A DNA stretch of 64,000 nt from assembly GCF_017355785.1 (NCBI RefSeq), contig NZ_JAFEWE010000020.1:1-64000 (forward strand), in the 5' to 3' direction. Both the position numbers and the translations under genes were made by a program. This DNA comes from Desertivirga arenae. GTDB lineage: Bacteria > Bacteroidota > Bacteroidia > Sphingobacteriales > Sphingobacteriaceae. Below are positions 26,501 through 33,926 of this stretch, one piece after another. The notes beneath the pieces were generated by a model. It was not told where the DNA came from. It ran no database searches and was given only the letters and a program-made list of their open reading frames with translations. Every line of letters starts with the position of its first letter. The first letter of the stretch is position 1.

Positions 26501-26725
26501 AGCTTGTATAGTTCTTTGTACTTTAGGATTTTTAAAGTTCTCAATCCAGCCAGTAGCAGAATAATTATTGCTTTTATAAATAGTTGCTTTCCAGTCCCAA
26601 ATACAATCATTGGCAGAAGAAATTCCAGAACTTATTGAACTACCTGCTCCCAATAGCAGAGCAAAGGTATCGTTCTTACTTATTGCAACAGATCTTAGAA
26701 ATTCATCAAATTGTAACTCGTTCAT
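23597..26725 (-). CDS. single-chain SIR2-APAZ-short Argonaute (SPARSA-type) defence protein
   Basis: The 1042-residue protein joins three modules. Residues 1-290 are a SIR2 NADase: GAGSS (26-30), TTNFDELV (140-147), KLHGD with the probable catalytic His185, and GYSGRD (224-229). Residues 320-600 look like an APAZ/N-terminal Argonaute region (VFHALRFALEKVNGEFYLTL; LRLRGVQFKEAALLFS). Residues 600-1042 are MID-PIWI: VTSQFIREKT (748-757) in the guide-binding pocket, FAGIGYSI (795-802), and the C-terminal TKMNWNSLNMYSQLPATIS ending YDYRYFI. The first PIWI acidic residue is replaced by Gly, as in inactive short Argonautes. Known relatives use a guide to sense invading DNA, then deplete NAD+ and stop cell growth. 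In most, SIR2-APAZ and Argonaute are separate genes; here they are fused. Confidence 0.93.
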   Translation of the reverse strand: MNELQFDEFLRSVAISKNDTFALLLGAGSSISSGISSANDCIWDWKATIYKSNNYSATGWIENFKNPKVQRTIQAWLDNQGGYVEAGSKEEYSFYAKKCFPIEKNRSQYFQALCSNAKPSIGYRTIPLLVKHGMLDSVWTTNFDELVTTSCILGGVQSIEISLDTVDRINQRTQNRSELPVIKLHGDFKYGELKNTAEELKEQDQTFRQKLIEYLGDKHLIVLGYSGRDLSLMDTLKEAYSKKGGGMLFWCGYHENSSSEVTELIHHANQNKRLAYYIPTEGFDNTMVSITKLVLAGESKLKQELISIQQSNSSNDSFSPFDLKPARTNKVLKSNCFPIKFPEEVFVFDATLNENPWDKLNSLSLTRTDISAIPYEKKVWALGTLESVKEALISVISGDIVRKPLTDTRIYNSGINSLMLSTICKIFASAISVKTNFRDKVWGDEYQNIANQKVFHALRFALEKVNGEFYLTLNPSFVLENEDVDSSIRQQIGMTFYHKIWNNHFNDYVKKWSKKLFVNDNDKYEFPIKSGSGFSFIIARAPIFTNICDLNNPYSNAHNVPQKFLRLRGVQFKEAALLFSTKHGNNHISDTHPMRGLINNKPYETSLNTFLDTTIYLGVICPEQDSKVLFEFLSKQNQEIPKFSEKDDYILDFKGFHRTYGLSLNIPEPSSSNWENVSEPRSNDFRENIHEVKRNICDKIMRLTATGSQKVIIIYIPQRWDYFTSYHDNGESYDLHDYVKAFCVEKRVTSQFIREKTINDVRQSCQINWWLSLSYFVKSLRTPWILNNTDKSTAFAGIGYSIDSKSEEKGHIVLGCSHIYSSTGEGLKYKLSKISNDKIQWRHKKPHLGYDDAYEFGKSVINLFYESLNEIPKRVVIHKRTFFTEEEKNGILDSLYDSASIEAVDLVEINFEDDIRYVSSKIKNGRTEIDGFSVSRGTCIQINASQALLWAHGVVPSVNNPKFSFYPGGRYIPKPLKVIKHHGTGSLEQIANEILGLTKMNWNSLNMYSQLPATISSSNDIARIGKLIESKEKVEYDYRYFI

Positions 26726-26924
26726 GGTTCACTAAAATTACTCAACATATATTAGAAGTAGTGAAAGTTAACTAAACTGCAGACTTATTGGAATTTGACT
26801 TTTCAACAGCTAATTGTGTCGGGCAGACTTACGTTATGAATTTCCGATTAATTGTAAACCCAGCTAAATCGTTCTTTACATTCTATTATCAAGCTAATCC
26901 TTTATTTATATCTCGAGTTCGCTA

Positions 26925-27182
26925 TCAATCCAGCAATTGATCAACCTCATCAATGTTGACCTGGTTCCAATAGGGCTCAAGCAGGCGCATGGTCTTAAAA
27001 GGTTTGAAGGTTAAGATTTTATTAGCATTATTTGAATACGTTACTTCCACAAAGAAATCTCCTAACTCATACAAAGCATAGTCATTAAGCTCCTCCTTAC
27101 GATGGGCCAGGAATCTTCCTTGATCCCAGATTGCGTTCGTCTGGTCCAGATCGTTCAGCTGCAGGTATTCGTATAGCGTCAT
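26925..27182 (-). CDS. hypothetical protein, 85 aa
   Basis: Unrecognised small soluble protein: MTLYEYLQLNDLDQTNAIWD then GRFLAHRKEELNDYALYELG and a C-terminal LLEPYWNQVNIDEVDQLLD. It starts 12 bases after the preceding secreted OB-fold gene on the same strand. A decayed copy of its C-terminus (ARLLEPYWNQVSIDDVDQLL) lies at 29176-29301, showing the family was duplicated locally. The bases 26726-26924 hold no gene. Confidence 0.65.
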   Translation of the reverse strand: MTLYEYLQLNDLDQTNAIWDQGRFLAHRKEELNDYALYELGDFFVEVTYSNNANKILTFKPFKTMRLLEPYWNQVNIDEVDQLLD

Positions 27183-27194
27183 TGATTCCCTATA

Positions 27195-27617
27195 TTATTT
27201 TTCTGGAATGATTTTGAACTTGATTTGCTCAGGATTAGTAACTACAATTTGCTTCCTGCCTTTGTATTCGCTCACTATACCGTCAATTGAAACTGTTTTT
27301 CCTTTAAATAATTCTTCAGGAACACTAGCAAATTTTTTACGGTCATTACCTCTTATCACTACCGTTAGTAATTGATTAGGGTAATCAGCACCTAAATTTA
27401 ATAAGGTGAGCCCAGTATTATCTAAAAATTTACCACTATAAACCTTGGAGGTTAGTAAAACCGAATCACCCACCTTAACATTTGCTATATCATCCGTAGT
27501 GATAACTTTGAACGGTAGAGATTTAGCTTTAGCCGTAACAATTCTTTCTGTAGTAGTCGTTTGAGCGTAGGAGGTTAGGCAAAATAAACTAAGTGCTATA
27601 AGGAATAGTCTTTTCAT
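27195..27617 (-). CDS. secreted OB-fold protein
   Basis: The 140-residue product has a clear signal peptide (MKRLFLIALSLFCLTSYAQT). The mature part reads VKVGDSVLLTSKVYSGKFLD ... GKTVSIDGIVSEYKGRKQIV, the strand pattern of an OB-fold nucleic-acid-binding-like domain (similar to periplasmic OB proteins). It may bind a nucleic acid or an ion outside the cytoplasm. It precedes the 85-residue gene by 12 bases and could form an operon with it. Function is not known. Confidence 0.65.
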   Translation of the reverse strand: MKRLFLIALSLFCLTSYAQTTTTERIVTAKAKSLPFKVITTDDIANVKVGDSVLLTSKVYSGKFLDNTGLTLLNLGADYPNQLLTVVIRGNDRKKFASVPEELFKGKTVSIDGIVSEYKGRKQIVVTNPEQIKFKIIPEK

Positions 27618-27805
27618 AATGCAAGTTAATAAATCAGGGTTAACAATTAAGCTAACCCTAAAATTCTCACATTACAGATAATTTGTATCTAACAGTATCA
27701 CCTTACTTAATAAACGTTGTAACATCTATTTTGTTTAAAGATCGAGCCGTTGACTATAGAAATACTAAAATTTTTAGCAAATTTGTAGCTATAAATTTTG
27801 GTACA

Positions 27806-28147
27806 ATGGATGATTATGTTGTAGCTCTTCAACTGTCTCAATTTCTAAAGGATTGGTTCAACAGCTCTGAAAAAACTAAAATTAGTACGGCCAACCTTAG
27901 TAGTTCTTTTGACTACGATAGGGGGTATATCATCATAGATGTAGACCATATCAACACGGAATACTGCAAGTACTTCAAGAAAGATGTATTTGAAAAAAAT
28001 GCAGAGCTACTGATAAAGAAACTAGCTGAAGTTACTAAGGTTTGGATGTGGTGTAATGAGGTTCACCAGTACCATCTACGATTGAGAATCAGGAACCGGA
28101 ATAAGGAACTTCAACAACAGGCGCTACTAAAAACTGAAGGATACTAA
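27806..28147 (+). CDS. hypothetical protein, paralogue of the gene at 36423
   Basis: From ATG 27806 the 113-residue product reads MDDYVVALQLSQFLKDWFNS. It shares with the protein at 36423-36755 the segments IIIDVDHINTEYCKYFKKDVF / IEIHVDYINTSYGGYFKQSLF and NAELLIKKLAEVTKVWM / NAELLSKKLVEVVKEWM. A TTG start at 27683 would add 41 unconserved residues and is rejected. No known family is recognised. It is followed by a strong hairpin. The paralogue pair suggests a small family associated with this accessory region. Confidence 0.7.
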   Translation: MDDYVVALQLSQFLKDWFNSSEKTKISTANLSSSFDYDRGYIIIDVDHINTEYCKYFKKDVFEKNAELLIKKLAEVTKVWMWCNEVHQYHLRLRIRNRNKELQQQALLKTEGY

Positions 28148-28150
28148 AAA

Positions 28151-28177
28151 CCCACTAACGCAGCCTACGTTAGTGGG
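28151..28177 (+). terminator. hairpin after the 113-aa gene
   Basis: CCCACTAACG (28151-28160) and CGTTAGTGGG (28168-28177) form a perfect ten-base stem with loop CAGCCTA four bases after the stop codon. The U-run is poor, but position argues for a terminator. Confidence 0.65.
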
Positions 28178-28405
28178 TATGTTCAACAGATCAAAACAAA
28201 ATTTTCAATCAACCTAAGATGGAATAAGGGGTGGAAGTGTGAATTGTTTTGACAGAAGAATTTTGAGAGATAAAAAAAGGCTGTCAGCTGGTTACCGCTC
28301 CTCTCATTTCCCGTTGACGATTTTGTAGTGTAAATTTAGCTCGTTAAAATTCAATCTTCTGGATTTATCTGTAGGGGTATTATTACATCATTAAAGTTAA
28401 GTAAG

Positions 28406-29131
28406 ATGCAGGAAATGATAGACTGGGAAAATCAATATCATTTTGATTTTGTCATCCCCGAAAAGTTTAATGAATATAAAGCTCATAATATAATTGATCA
28501 GGGGAAACATCTTAGACATTTGAAAAAGGAAGATCTATTTTTTTTAATAAAAAGCCTTCCTCAAGATCGAAGTGGATTATTAGCTAAGCCTGACGAAGTG
28601 GTCAATCTTTTTTTTGGAGGTGATAAACCGACTTTTATTCAAAATGAAAATTCTGATTATGAATATATAAACTATGTTCTCTCATCTGCATTGAAAGATT
28701 TGGAAAGTAAAGAATTTCTTGATCCGTCTTCTGAAGTTTTTATACGAGTTCTCTATTTTCGAAAACTAACCACCCTTTTTTGCCAGGCATGGTACCTTTC
28801 AAAGAGAGTTAATTTCTCTAGGGAAATACTTTCAGATCGATTGCAAAGGTTTGGAGATATACTCTATGGTGAAGAATATATCTCTACAAATAAACCACTT
28901 AATAAGTTAGACATTATTAATCGGTTTGATGGATCATCAATGTCGATTGAATATCTGATTGAAAATGATTATTTACATTATGACTTTTATGTTTGTGAAA
29001 AAACGCTTTTAGCTTCAATACTTTTTGAAGGAAACCAAACTGCTCACTCTAACGATAATGAGCTTAGTTTAATTGAACCCTTACTCACTCAGGCCGAGGA
29101 TGGGAAACTTCTGTTTTGTCTTTTTAAATAG
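28406..29131 (+). CDS. hypothetical protein, 241 aa
   Basis: This soluble helical protein begins MQEMIDWENQYHFDFVIPEK. No signal peptide, membrane helix or catalytic motif is visible. It is convergent with a decayed paralogue fragment and the 405-residue gene. I do not recognise a family. Confidence 0.65.
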   Translation: MQEMIDWENQYHFDFVIPEKFNEYKAHNIIDQGKHLRHLKKEDLFFLIKSLPQDRSGLLAKPDEVVNLFFGGDKPTFIQNENSDYEYINYVLSSALKDLESKEFLDPSSEVFIRVLYFRKLTTLFCQAWYLSKRVNFSREILSDRLQRFGDILYGEEYISTNKPLNKLDIINRFDGSSMSIEYLIENDYLHYDFYVCEKTLLASILFEGNQTAHSNDNELSLIEPLLTQAEDGKLLFCLFK

Positions 29132-29175
29132 CTCCCTCTTTGCTCCTTTATTTATTTCTAGTTTAGAATCCGCTA

Positions 29176-29301
29176 TCAACCCAGCAATTGATCAACATCA
29201 TCAATAGACACCTGGTTCCAATAAGGCTCAAGTAATCGAGCTGTCGGAGATTCAAAAGGAAAATGATATTTAAAAACAATTATAACAACTAAAGATATCA
29301 T
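29176..29301 (-). pseudogene. truncated paralogue of the 85-aa gene
   Basis: From ATG 29301 this frame encodes 41 residues whose last 21 (ARLLEPYWNQVSIDDVDQLL...) match the C-terminus of the 85-residue protein at 26925. The N-terminal half is missing and replaced by unrelated hydrophobic residues. It lies six bases after the stop of the 405-residue gene. It is most likely a decayed duplicate. Confidence 0.6.
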
Positions 29302-29307
29302 TATATT

Positions 29308-30525
29308 TTAGTTTATTACATTCTCTAGTTCTGTCTTCCATTTCAAAAACCCATCAACGCTCTCTGAGTAGTCATGATAAATTCTTTTAAATGAATCCTC
29401 GGTTGTAATTAAATAAAGTAGTTTTCCTTTGGCCTTAATTTGATTGATAATATGGTCTATCTTACCTAAGGTAGCCTTTAATAACTTTTTATCCCCCTTG
29501 GGAGCGTCCCATACGTACGTTGCTTCCTCCGTGTTCAATGTTTCCCAAACTATATGATAGTTTATCTTTCCCTCCAATAGGAAGACAAAGGAGAACGGTT
29601 TTGGGACAAACCTAAGTTTCATTGTTGCATGATCATGTTTGCTTGATAGAAATCTTAGATGCTTGTAGTGTTTAGTGTTTGATATCGTCAACAGATCCTC
29701 GAATAGTTCCTGATCGCTTTTATGAAAGGTATCAGGTTTGACGTTTTCATCGGCAAACGTATCAAGATACTCCTCCGCTGTGAAAAGGCTCTTTTCTCCC
29801 TCTAGCGTTTTTTTTGACATAGTAGATTTTACAAATTCTAATCTTACCTGTTCAATTAGCTGCTTATCTATTCTAGCTATCTCTGGGGACCTTACTTTAA
29901 CAGATGTTATCGCATAGTCTTTAGTTTCCACTTCGACTGTAACTTCAATTTTCCTTGTGCCCAGGACATTCGCGAAATAGTTCTTTACTGCGTCAAATTC
30001 CTCAAAAATCTCGGGATTTGATATTATCAAATCCAAGGTTTCCCTGTGTTCTTTAAGCTTCTGCCTGAAAAAGACACCTCCTTGCCGGAATTGTATGTTT
30101 TTAATAGGCACATAAAAAGTTTCTGTTATAGTTTGAATCCGAGGTTCCGGTGGTGCAAAGTAGGTTTGTTTTCTATATACAGGCTGTGAGGCTTGCGGGA
30201 TTAAAGAGCCGGATCCATTTAAAGTAGCGAAAAGGCCAGGGGTATTGATCTCTCGAAATGTAATAACTTCGACTTTATTCAGATCTTCTGCAAGCTGTAT
30301 TTGAGTAAATGAAAATTCCGATTCTCCCACATTGTAAGAAATAACTTTACAATGCAGCCGCTGTTCTGAAGCTATATAAGCTAGGACCTGGATTGGCCAG
30401 TAGGCTGGGGATTTAAAACTGACGGCAATTTCAGGCAGATTGGTTTGACTAAGATTGATGGCTTTGTCATTTGTGAGGTAAGCTTTATCAGCTTTAAATT
30501 GTATTATAAGTTCTAAACCAGTCAT
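29308..30525 (-). CDS. hypothetical protein, 405 aa
   Basis: I do not recognise this soluble protein (MTGLELIIQFKADKAYLTND...). The N-terminal 110 residues look beta-rich. A middle region (150-260) is helical and has paired strands (KIEVTVEVETKDYAITSVKV). The C-terminal half (RFVPKPFSFVFLLEGKINYHIVWETLNTEEATYVW) resembles a compact alpha/beta domain. It is preceded on the same strand by a 121-residue gene and could be its partner. Confidence 0.65.
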   Translation of the reverse strand: MTGLELIIQFKADKAYLTNDKAINLSQTNLPEIAVSFKSPAYWPIQVLAYIASEQRLHCKVISYNVGESEFSFTQIQLAEDLNKVEVITFREINTPGLFATLNGSGSLIPQASQPVYRKQTYFAPPEPRIQTITETFYVPIKNIQFRQGGVFFRQKLKEHRETLDLIISNPEIFEEFDAVKNYFANVLGTRKIEVTVEVETKDYAITSVKVRSPEIARIDKQLIEQVRLEFVKSTMSKKTLEGEKSLFTAEEYLDTFADENVKPDTFHKSDQELFEDLLTISNTKHYKHLRFLSSKHDHATMKLRFVPKPFSFVFLLEGKINYHIVWETLNTEEATYVWDAPKGDKKLLKATLGKIDHIINQIKAKGKLLYLITTEDSFKRIYHDYSESVDGFLKWKTELENVIN

Positions 30526-30552
30526 TGTATAAACTTTAGTCGTTATCTGGTT

Positions 30553-30918
30553 TTACCCTTGTTTAAGGTATTTTTCCTTGTATTCCTGATACTCCTCACC
30601 CATTAGGTTTTCAATATATTCCTCCATTCCGATATCATTTTTCTCATTCACGTACCGTCTAAAGGAAAGAACAGTCTTACACTCTTCAAATCCTTTTTTA
30701 CTCATATCCAATCTAACGTTCTCGGAAAGACCCTCTAACCATTCTTCAAAATCAGTAAAGGAAGGATCAAAGTCGGTAGCTCGTTGGTAATAAAGATAAC
30801 TGGCATTCCCTACTGCAAAGAATAGTTCGTGAAAGCGTCTTTCTTCCTGGCTTACCTTGGATAGAAACTCTTCCTGTTGCCTGTTACATTCTTCTAAAGG
30901 ATGCTTTACTGTTATCAT
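30553..30918 (-). CDS. hypothetical protein, 121 aa
   Basis: I chose ATG 30918 (MITVKHPLEECNRQQEEFLS) over a TTG at 30981 that adds 21 residues. The protein is small, acidic and almost all helix (EYIENLMGEEYQEYKEKYLKQG at the end). It ends 27 bases before the 405-residue gene and is probably its operon partner. No family is recognised. Confidence 0.6.
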   Translation of the reverse strand: MITVKHPLEECNRQQEEFLSKVSQEERRFHELFFAVGNASYLYYQRATDFDPSFTDFEEWLEGLSENVRLDMSKKGFEECKTVLSFRRYVNEKNDIGMEEYIENLMGEEYQEYKEKYLKQG

Positions 30919-31067
30919 TTTACTGCAGAAATTCAATACAAGTATATCTAATTCCTTTTGAAGGAAGAGGCCATTGGTCAAAAATTAGATATGGTTGTAC
31001 CTAGTCAGATAGCTCTTATAGGACCTTGTATGCGAGAATAGAGGGAACAAATAGAGGGAACAAAAAA

Positions 31068-31090
31068 AGCCAGAGGTGTTAGCTCTGGCT
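31068..31090 (-). terminator. terminator after FimB/Mfa2-like gene 1
   Basis: AGCCAGAG (31068-31075) and CTCTGGCT (31083-31090) form a stem with an A7 run before it on the plus strand, which is a U-run for minus-strand transcripts. It closes the lipoprotein tandem array. Confidence 0.8.
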
Positions 31091-31111
31091 GTATAATATC
31101 AATAATCTTTT

Positions 31112-31984
31112 TTAAAATTCTATAGTGGTTGGTGTTGCGTCCCAATTGGAATTAACAAATATGGAAAAGCCTGTCGAATTTGAAAACAACTTGCCTTTTA
31201 GTACTACCTCTCGATTTTTCAAAATCGAAACATTATTGATAACCTTAGATACTATAATCTCATTTTTGTTATTAAACGCGGTAATAGTAATGTCGATTGG
31301 TTTACCGGGTTCAAATAGGCGAATTGCCCCAAGGAACTTACCCCCTACCACTGCCGGATAACTTTTATAGTTATATTCTTCAAGAGCACGTACTCCATTG
31401 CGAAAGTAATAACGCCTGGCAGAAGGCATTTTAATCTCATAATAGCTTACCGACTCGGGGATAATGTTATCGGTAAGCATTACCGATAACATTCCAACAA
31501 TTCTCTCTAGAGTTACGTTTTCATTTACACCATCTCTTGTTACCGTTATCGGAATATTTTTCAAAAAATAGTTTGGATTCCTGTCACTCTCTCTAAGAGA
31601 GGCGATCTCATAATACGATTGATCGTCTATTGGATCACCATATGGACTATTTTGATCAGAACCTAGAAAAACAATGTTATATTGTCCCATAGGTAAGCTA
31701 TCCTGTACTATCCCAAAATGAGAAGACGTATCAATAGATTGAGTTCTTGATTTCACAAGCTCCCCTTTATCATCGTAGATAAAATAATATAATGCTCTAA
31801 GATAATTTACAGCAGCAGTAGTATCCGATACCTTGCCACTAATAGTTTTACTTTCTTGTGTAAAACTTGATGTATTAAAAGTTATAGGATAAAGTTTCTC
31901 TTTGGGTTCTATTTCTTGCTTACTTGTCTTTCTGCATGCAAGAGTGGTTATAAGCAATAAAAGAATTGCTAATTTTTCTTTCAT
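31112..31984 (-). CDS. FimB/Mfa2-like fimbrial lipoprotein (array member 4)
   Basis: The 290-residue protein has a lipoprotein signal (MKEKLAILLLLITTLACRKT, Cys at residue 17). The mature part has the same plan as its upstream neighbours: KLYPITFNTSSFTQ, SLPMGQYNIVFLGSDQ, VTLERIVGMLSVMLTD and a C-terminal strand WDATPTTIEF. This plan resembles FimB/Mfa2 minor fimbrial subunits (two transthyretin-like beta domains), which anchor or cap type V pili, though the match is by pattern only. It is the most diverged of the four in signal peptide. It follows the 32028 gene by 43 bases without a terminator, so both are probably on one transcript. Confidence 0.7.
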   Translation of the reverse strand: MKEKLAILLLLITTLACRKTSKQEIEPKEKLYPITFNTSSFTQESKTISGKVSDTTAAVNYLRALYYFIYDDKGELVKSRTQSIDTSSHFGIVQDSLPMGQYNIVFLGSDQNSPYGDPIDDQSYYEIASLRESDRNPNYFLKNIPITVTRDGVNENVTLERIVGMLSVMLTDNIIPESVSYYEIKMPSARRYYFRNGVRALEEYNYKSYPAVVGGKFLGAIRLFEPGKPIDITITAFNNKNEIIVSKVINNVSILKNREVVLKGKLFSNSTGFSIFVNSNWDATPTTIEF

Positions 31985-32027
31985 TATGACATACGTTAAT
32001 TAAGGACTATACACAGGAAGGGTAAAA

Positions 32028-32900
32028 CTAAAAGTTTATGGTTGAACTTTCACCCCAACTAGGACTAACAAAAATTGTAAACCCTCCTGGATGATTGAAA
32101 TCGTTAAATAAAGCTCCAGTAACAATAGTCTCCTTATTTCTCGATAGCGCAACATTATTAATTGTTCTATCGACTACTAAGGTATTTGTACTGGTATATG
32201 CCCTGATATGTATGTTAGTTGATGTTAGATTTGGTAATACAAAATTAGTTATCGTGTAATTTGCAGAGGCACGATCTAAAGATGTTATATTATAGTAATA
32301 AGTCTTCTGCTCTAAATTATAGTTCTCCTCTCTACTTGGGTAATAGTGACTACCATCTAAGTACTCTACAACAAGTTGGGAAACATTAGCAGGAATGATA
32401 TCCTTCAAGACTATAGTTAATTTACCTACTATACGATTAAGAACTATATTTTGGTTCACCAAGGGACCACTGACAGTAAACGTAGCTTTATTGGCAAACA
32501 AGTCGTTATTATCGTTATATACGTTTGTATTAGAAAGGGTGCTTAAAATATTATATGATAAATCACCTGTGGACGCCATAAAAGTGGCTGTATAATTACC
32601 TGCAGGAAGACTATCAACGATAGTTCCAAAATTAGGCGAGGTATTTACATCCTGAGCAATTGTACGGAGCAACGTTCCGTTGCTATTGAAAACAGCGTAA
32701 ATTATTTTTTTTAACACTTTTTTAGCTGAGTCGGTAGCTAGAGTACTTTGCATCCCTTTTGTACTCTGTTGAAACTCTGATGCCGAAAAGGTTACAGGAT
32801 AAAGTTTCTCTTCAGGCTGTGCTTCCGTTTTGCTAGATTTTTTACACGCGAATAATACCAGCACTAGTGCTAGTGAAAGTAAGGGTAGGGTTTTTTTCAT
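32028..32900 (-). CDS. FimB/Mfa2-like fimbrial lipoprotein (array member 3)
   Basis: The 290-residue lipoprotein starts MKKTLPLLSLALVLVLFACK (Cys at residue 19). It then has KLYPVTFSASEFQQSTKGMQ, SLPAGNYTATFMASTG, IVLNRIVGKLTIVLKDIIPA and ends WGESSTINF. It is closely similar along its length to the 32980 protein. The first 70 bases of the gene are almost identical to those of array members 1 and 2, while the bodies differ. A duplicated and recombining surface-protein family is the best interpretation; the family assignment is moderate. Confidence 0.72.
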   Translation of the reverse strand: MKKTLPLLSLALVLVLFACKKSSKTEAQPEEKLYPVTFSASEFQQSTKGMQSTLATDSAKKVLKKIIYAVFNSNGTLLRTIAQDVNTSPNFGTIVDSLPAGNYTATFMASTGDLSYNILSTLSNTNVYNDNNDLFANKATFTVSGPLVNQNIVLNRIVGKLTIVLKDIIPANVSQLVVEYLDGSHYYPSREENYNLEQKTYYYNITSLDRASANYTITNFVLPNLTSTNIHIRAYTSTNTLVVDRTINNVALSRNKETIVTGALFNDFNHPGGFTIFVSPSWGESSTINF

Positions 32901-32930
32901 GTTTATTAGTATTATCTGAAGGAGATAAGA

Positions 32931-32959
32931 GAAAGCCAGAGCTAACAGCTCCGGCTTTC
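32931..32959. terminator. terminator between array members 2 and 3
   Basis: GAAAGCC-A-GAGCT (32931-32943) pairs with AGCTC-C-GGCTTTC (32947-32959), with one mismatch. It lies directly after the 32980 gene on the minus strand and belongs to the same CCAGAG-type terminator family as at 31068 and 33884. Confidence 0.7.
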
Positions 32960-32979
32960 CTATTCATTTTATCTTTAAT

Positions 32980-33852
32980 TTAAAACTCCACTACTGTTTT
33001 TGAAGAGTCCCAAGTTTGATCAGCAAGGACTGTAAAGCCACCTTCGTGATTTACGGAATTGAATAGTGTTCCTGTTACAACTGTCTCTTTGTTTCTTGTT
33101 AGAGCAACATTGCTAATTGTTTTGTCCACTACTAAGGTATTTGTACTCGTGTAAGCCCTAATATTTATTTTAGTCGAACTAGTATTTGGTAATACAAAAT
33201 TAGTTACAGTATAATTTTTAGAGGCACGATCAAGAGATGTAATGTCATAATTGTACGTTTTTTGCCCTAAACCATAGTTGTCTTCTCTACCGGGGTAATA
33301 GTAACTTCCATCCATATACTCGACAACAAGTTTGGTAACATTAGAAGGTATTACGTCCTTCAATACTATAGTTAATTTCCCTACAATACGATTAAGCGTC
33401 ACGCTCTGATTTACCAGGGGACCGTTAATAGTAAACATTGTTTTATTAGCAAACACGTCATTATTATTGTTATATACATTTGTACTAGATAGTTGAGAAA
33501 TACTATAGGGTAATTCCCCTGTAGATGCCATAAAAATAGCTGTATAGTTACCAACAGGAAGACTATCAAGGATAGTTCCAAAATTAGGCGAAGTATTTAC
33601 CTCCTGAGAAATTGTACGAAGTAATGTTCCACTGCTATTAAAAACCGCGTAAGTTAATTTTTTGAATACATTTTTAGCTGAGTCAACAGCTGAGGTATTC
33701 GAAATACCTTTAGAAGTTTGTTCAAAATCAGACGCTTTGAAGGTAACTGGATAAAGCTTTTCTTCTGGCTGTATCTCAGTCTTGCTGGATTTTTTACACG
33801 CGAATAATACCAGCACTAGTGCTAGTGAAAGTAAGGGTAGGTTTTTTTTCAT
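32980..33852 (-). CDS. FimB/Mfa2-like fimbrial lipoprotein (array member 2)
   Basis: The 290-residue lipoprotein starts MKKNLPLLSLALVLVLFACK with Cys at 19. It shares KKLTYAVFNSSGTLLRTISQ, SLPVGNYTAIFMASTGELPY and VTLNRIVGKLTIVLKDVIPS with the neighbours and ends WDSSKTVVEF. Its own terminator follows at 32931-32959, so each repeat unit seems to be gene plus terminator. The fifth family member is on the other strand at 40058. Confidence 0.72.
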   Translation of the reverse strand: MKKNLPLLSLALVLVLFACKKSSKTEIQPEEKLYPVTFKASDFEQTSKGISNTSAVDSAKNVFKKLTYAVFNSSGTLLRTISQEVNTSPNFGTILDSLPVGNYTAIFMASTGELPYSISQLSSTNVYNNNNDVFANKTMFTINGPLVNQSVTLNRIVGKLTIVLKDVIPSNVTKLVVEYMDGSYYYPGREDNYGLGQKTYNYDITSLDRASKNYTVTNFVLPNTSSTKINIRAYTSTNTLVVDKTISNVALTRNKETVVTGTLFNSVNHEGGFTVLADQTWDSSKTVVEF

Positions 33853-33883
33853 ACTTATTAAATTAATGTAAATGAGATAAAAG

Positions 33884-33910
33884 AAAGCCAGAGATGTCAG
33901 CTCTGGCTTT
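33884..33910. terminator. terminator between array members 1 and 2
   Basis: AAAGCCAGAG (33884-33893) and CTCTGGCTTT (33901-33910) are a perfect ten-base stem with loop ATGTCAG just after the 33927 gene on the minus strand. Confidence 0.82.
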
Positions 33911-33926
33911 TTGTTGAATGTCTTTA

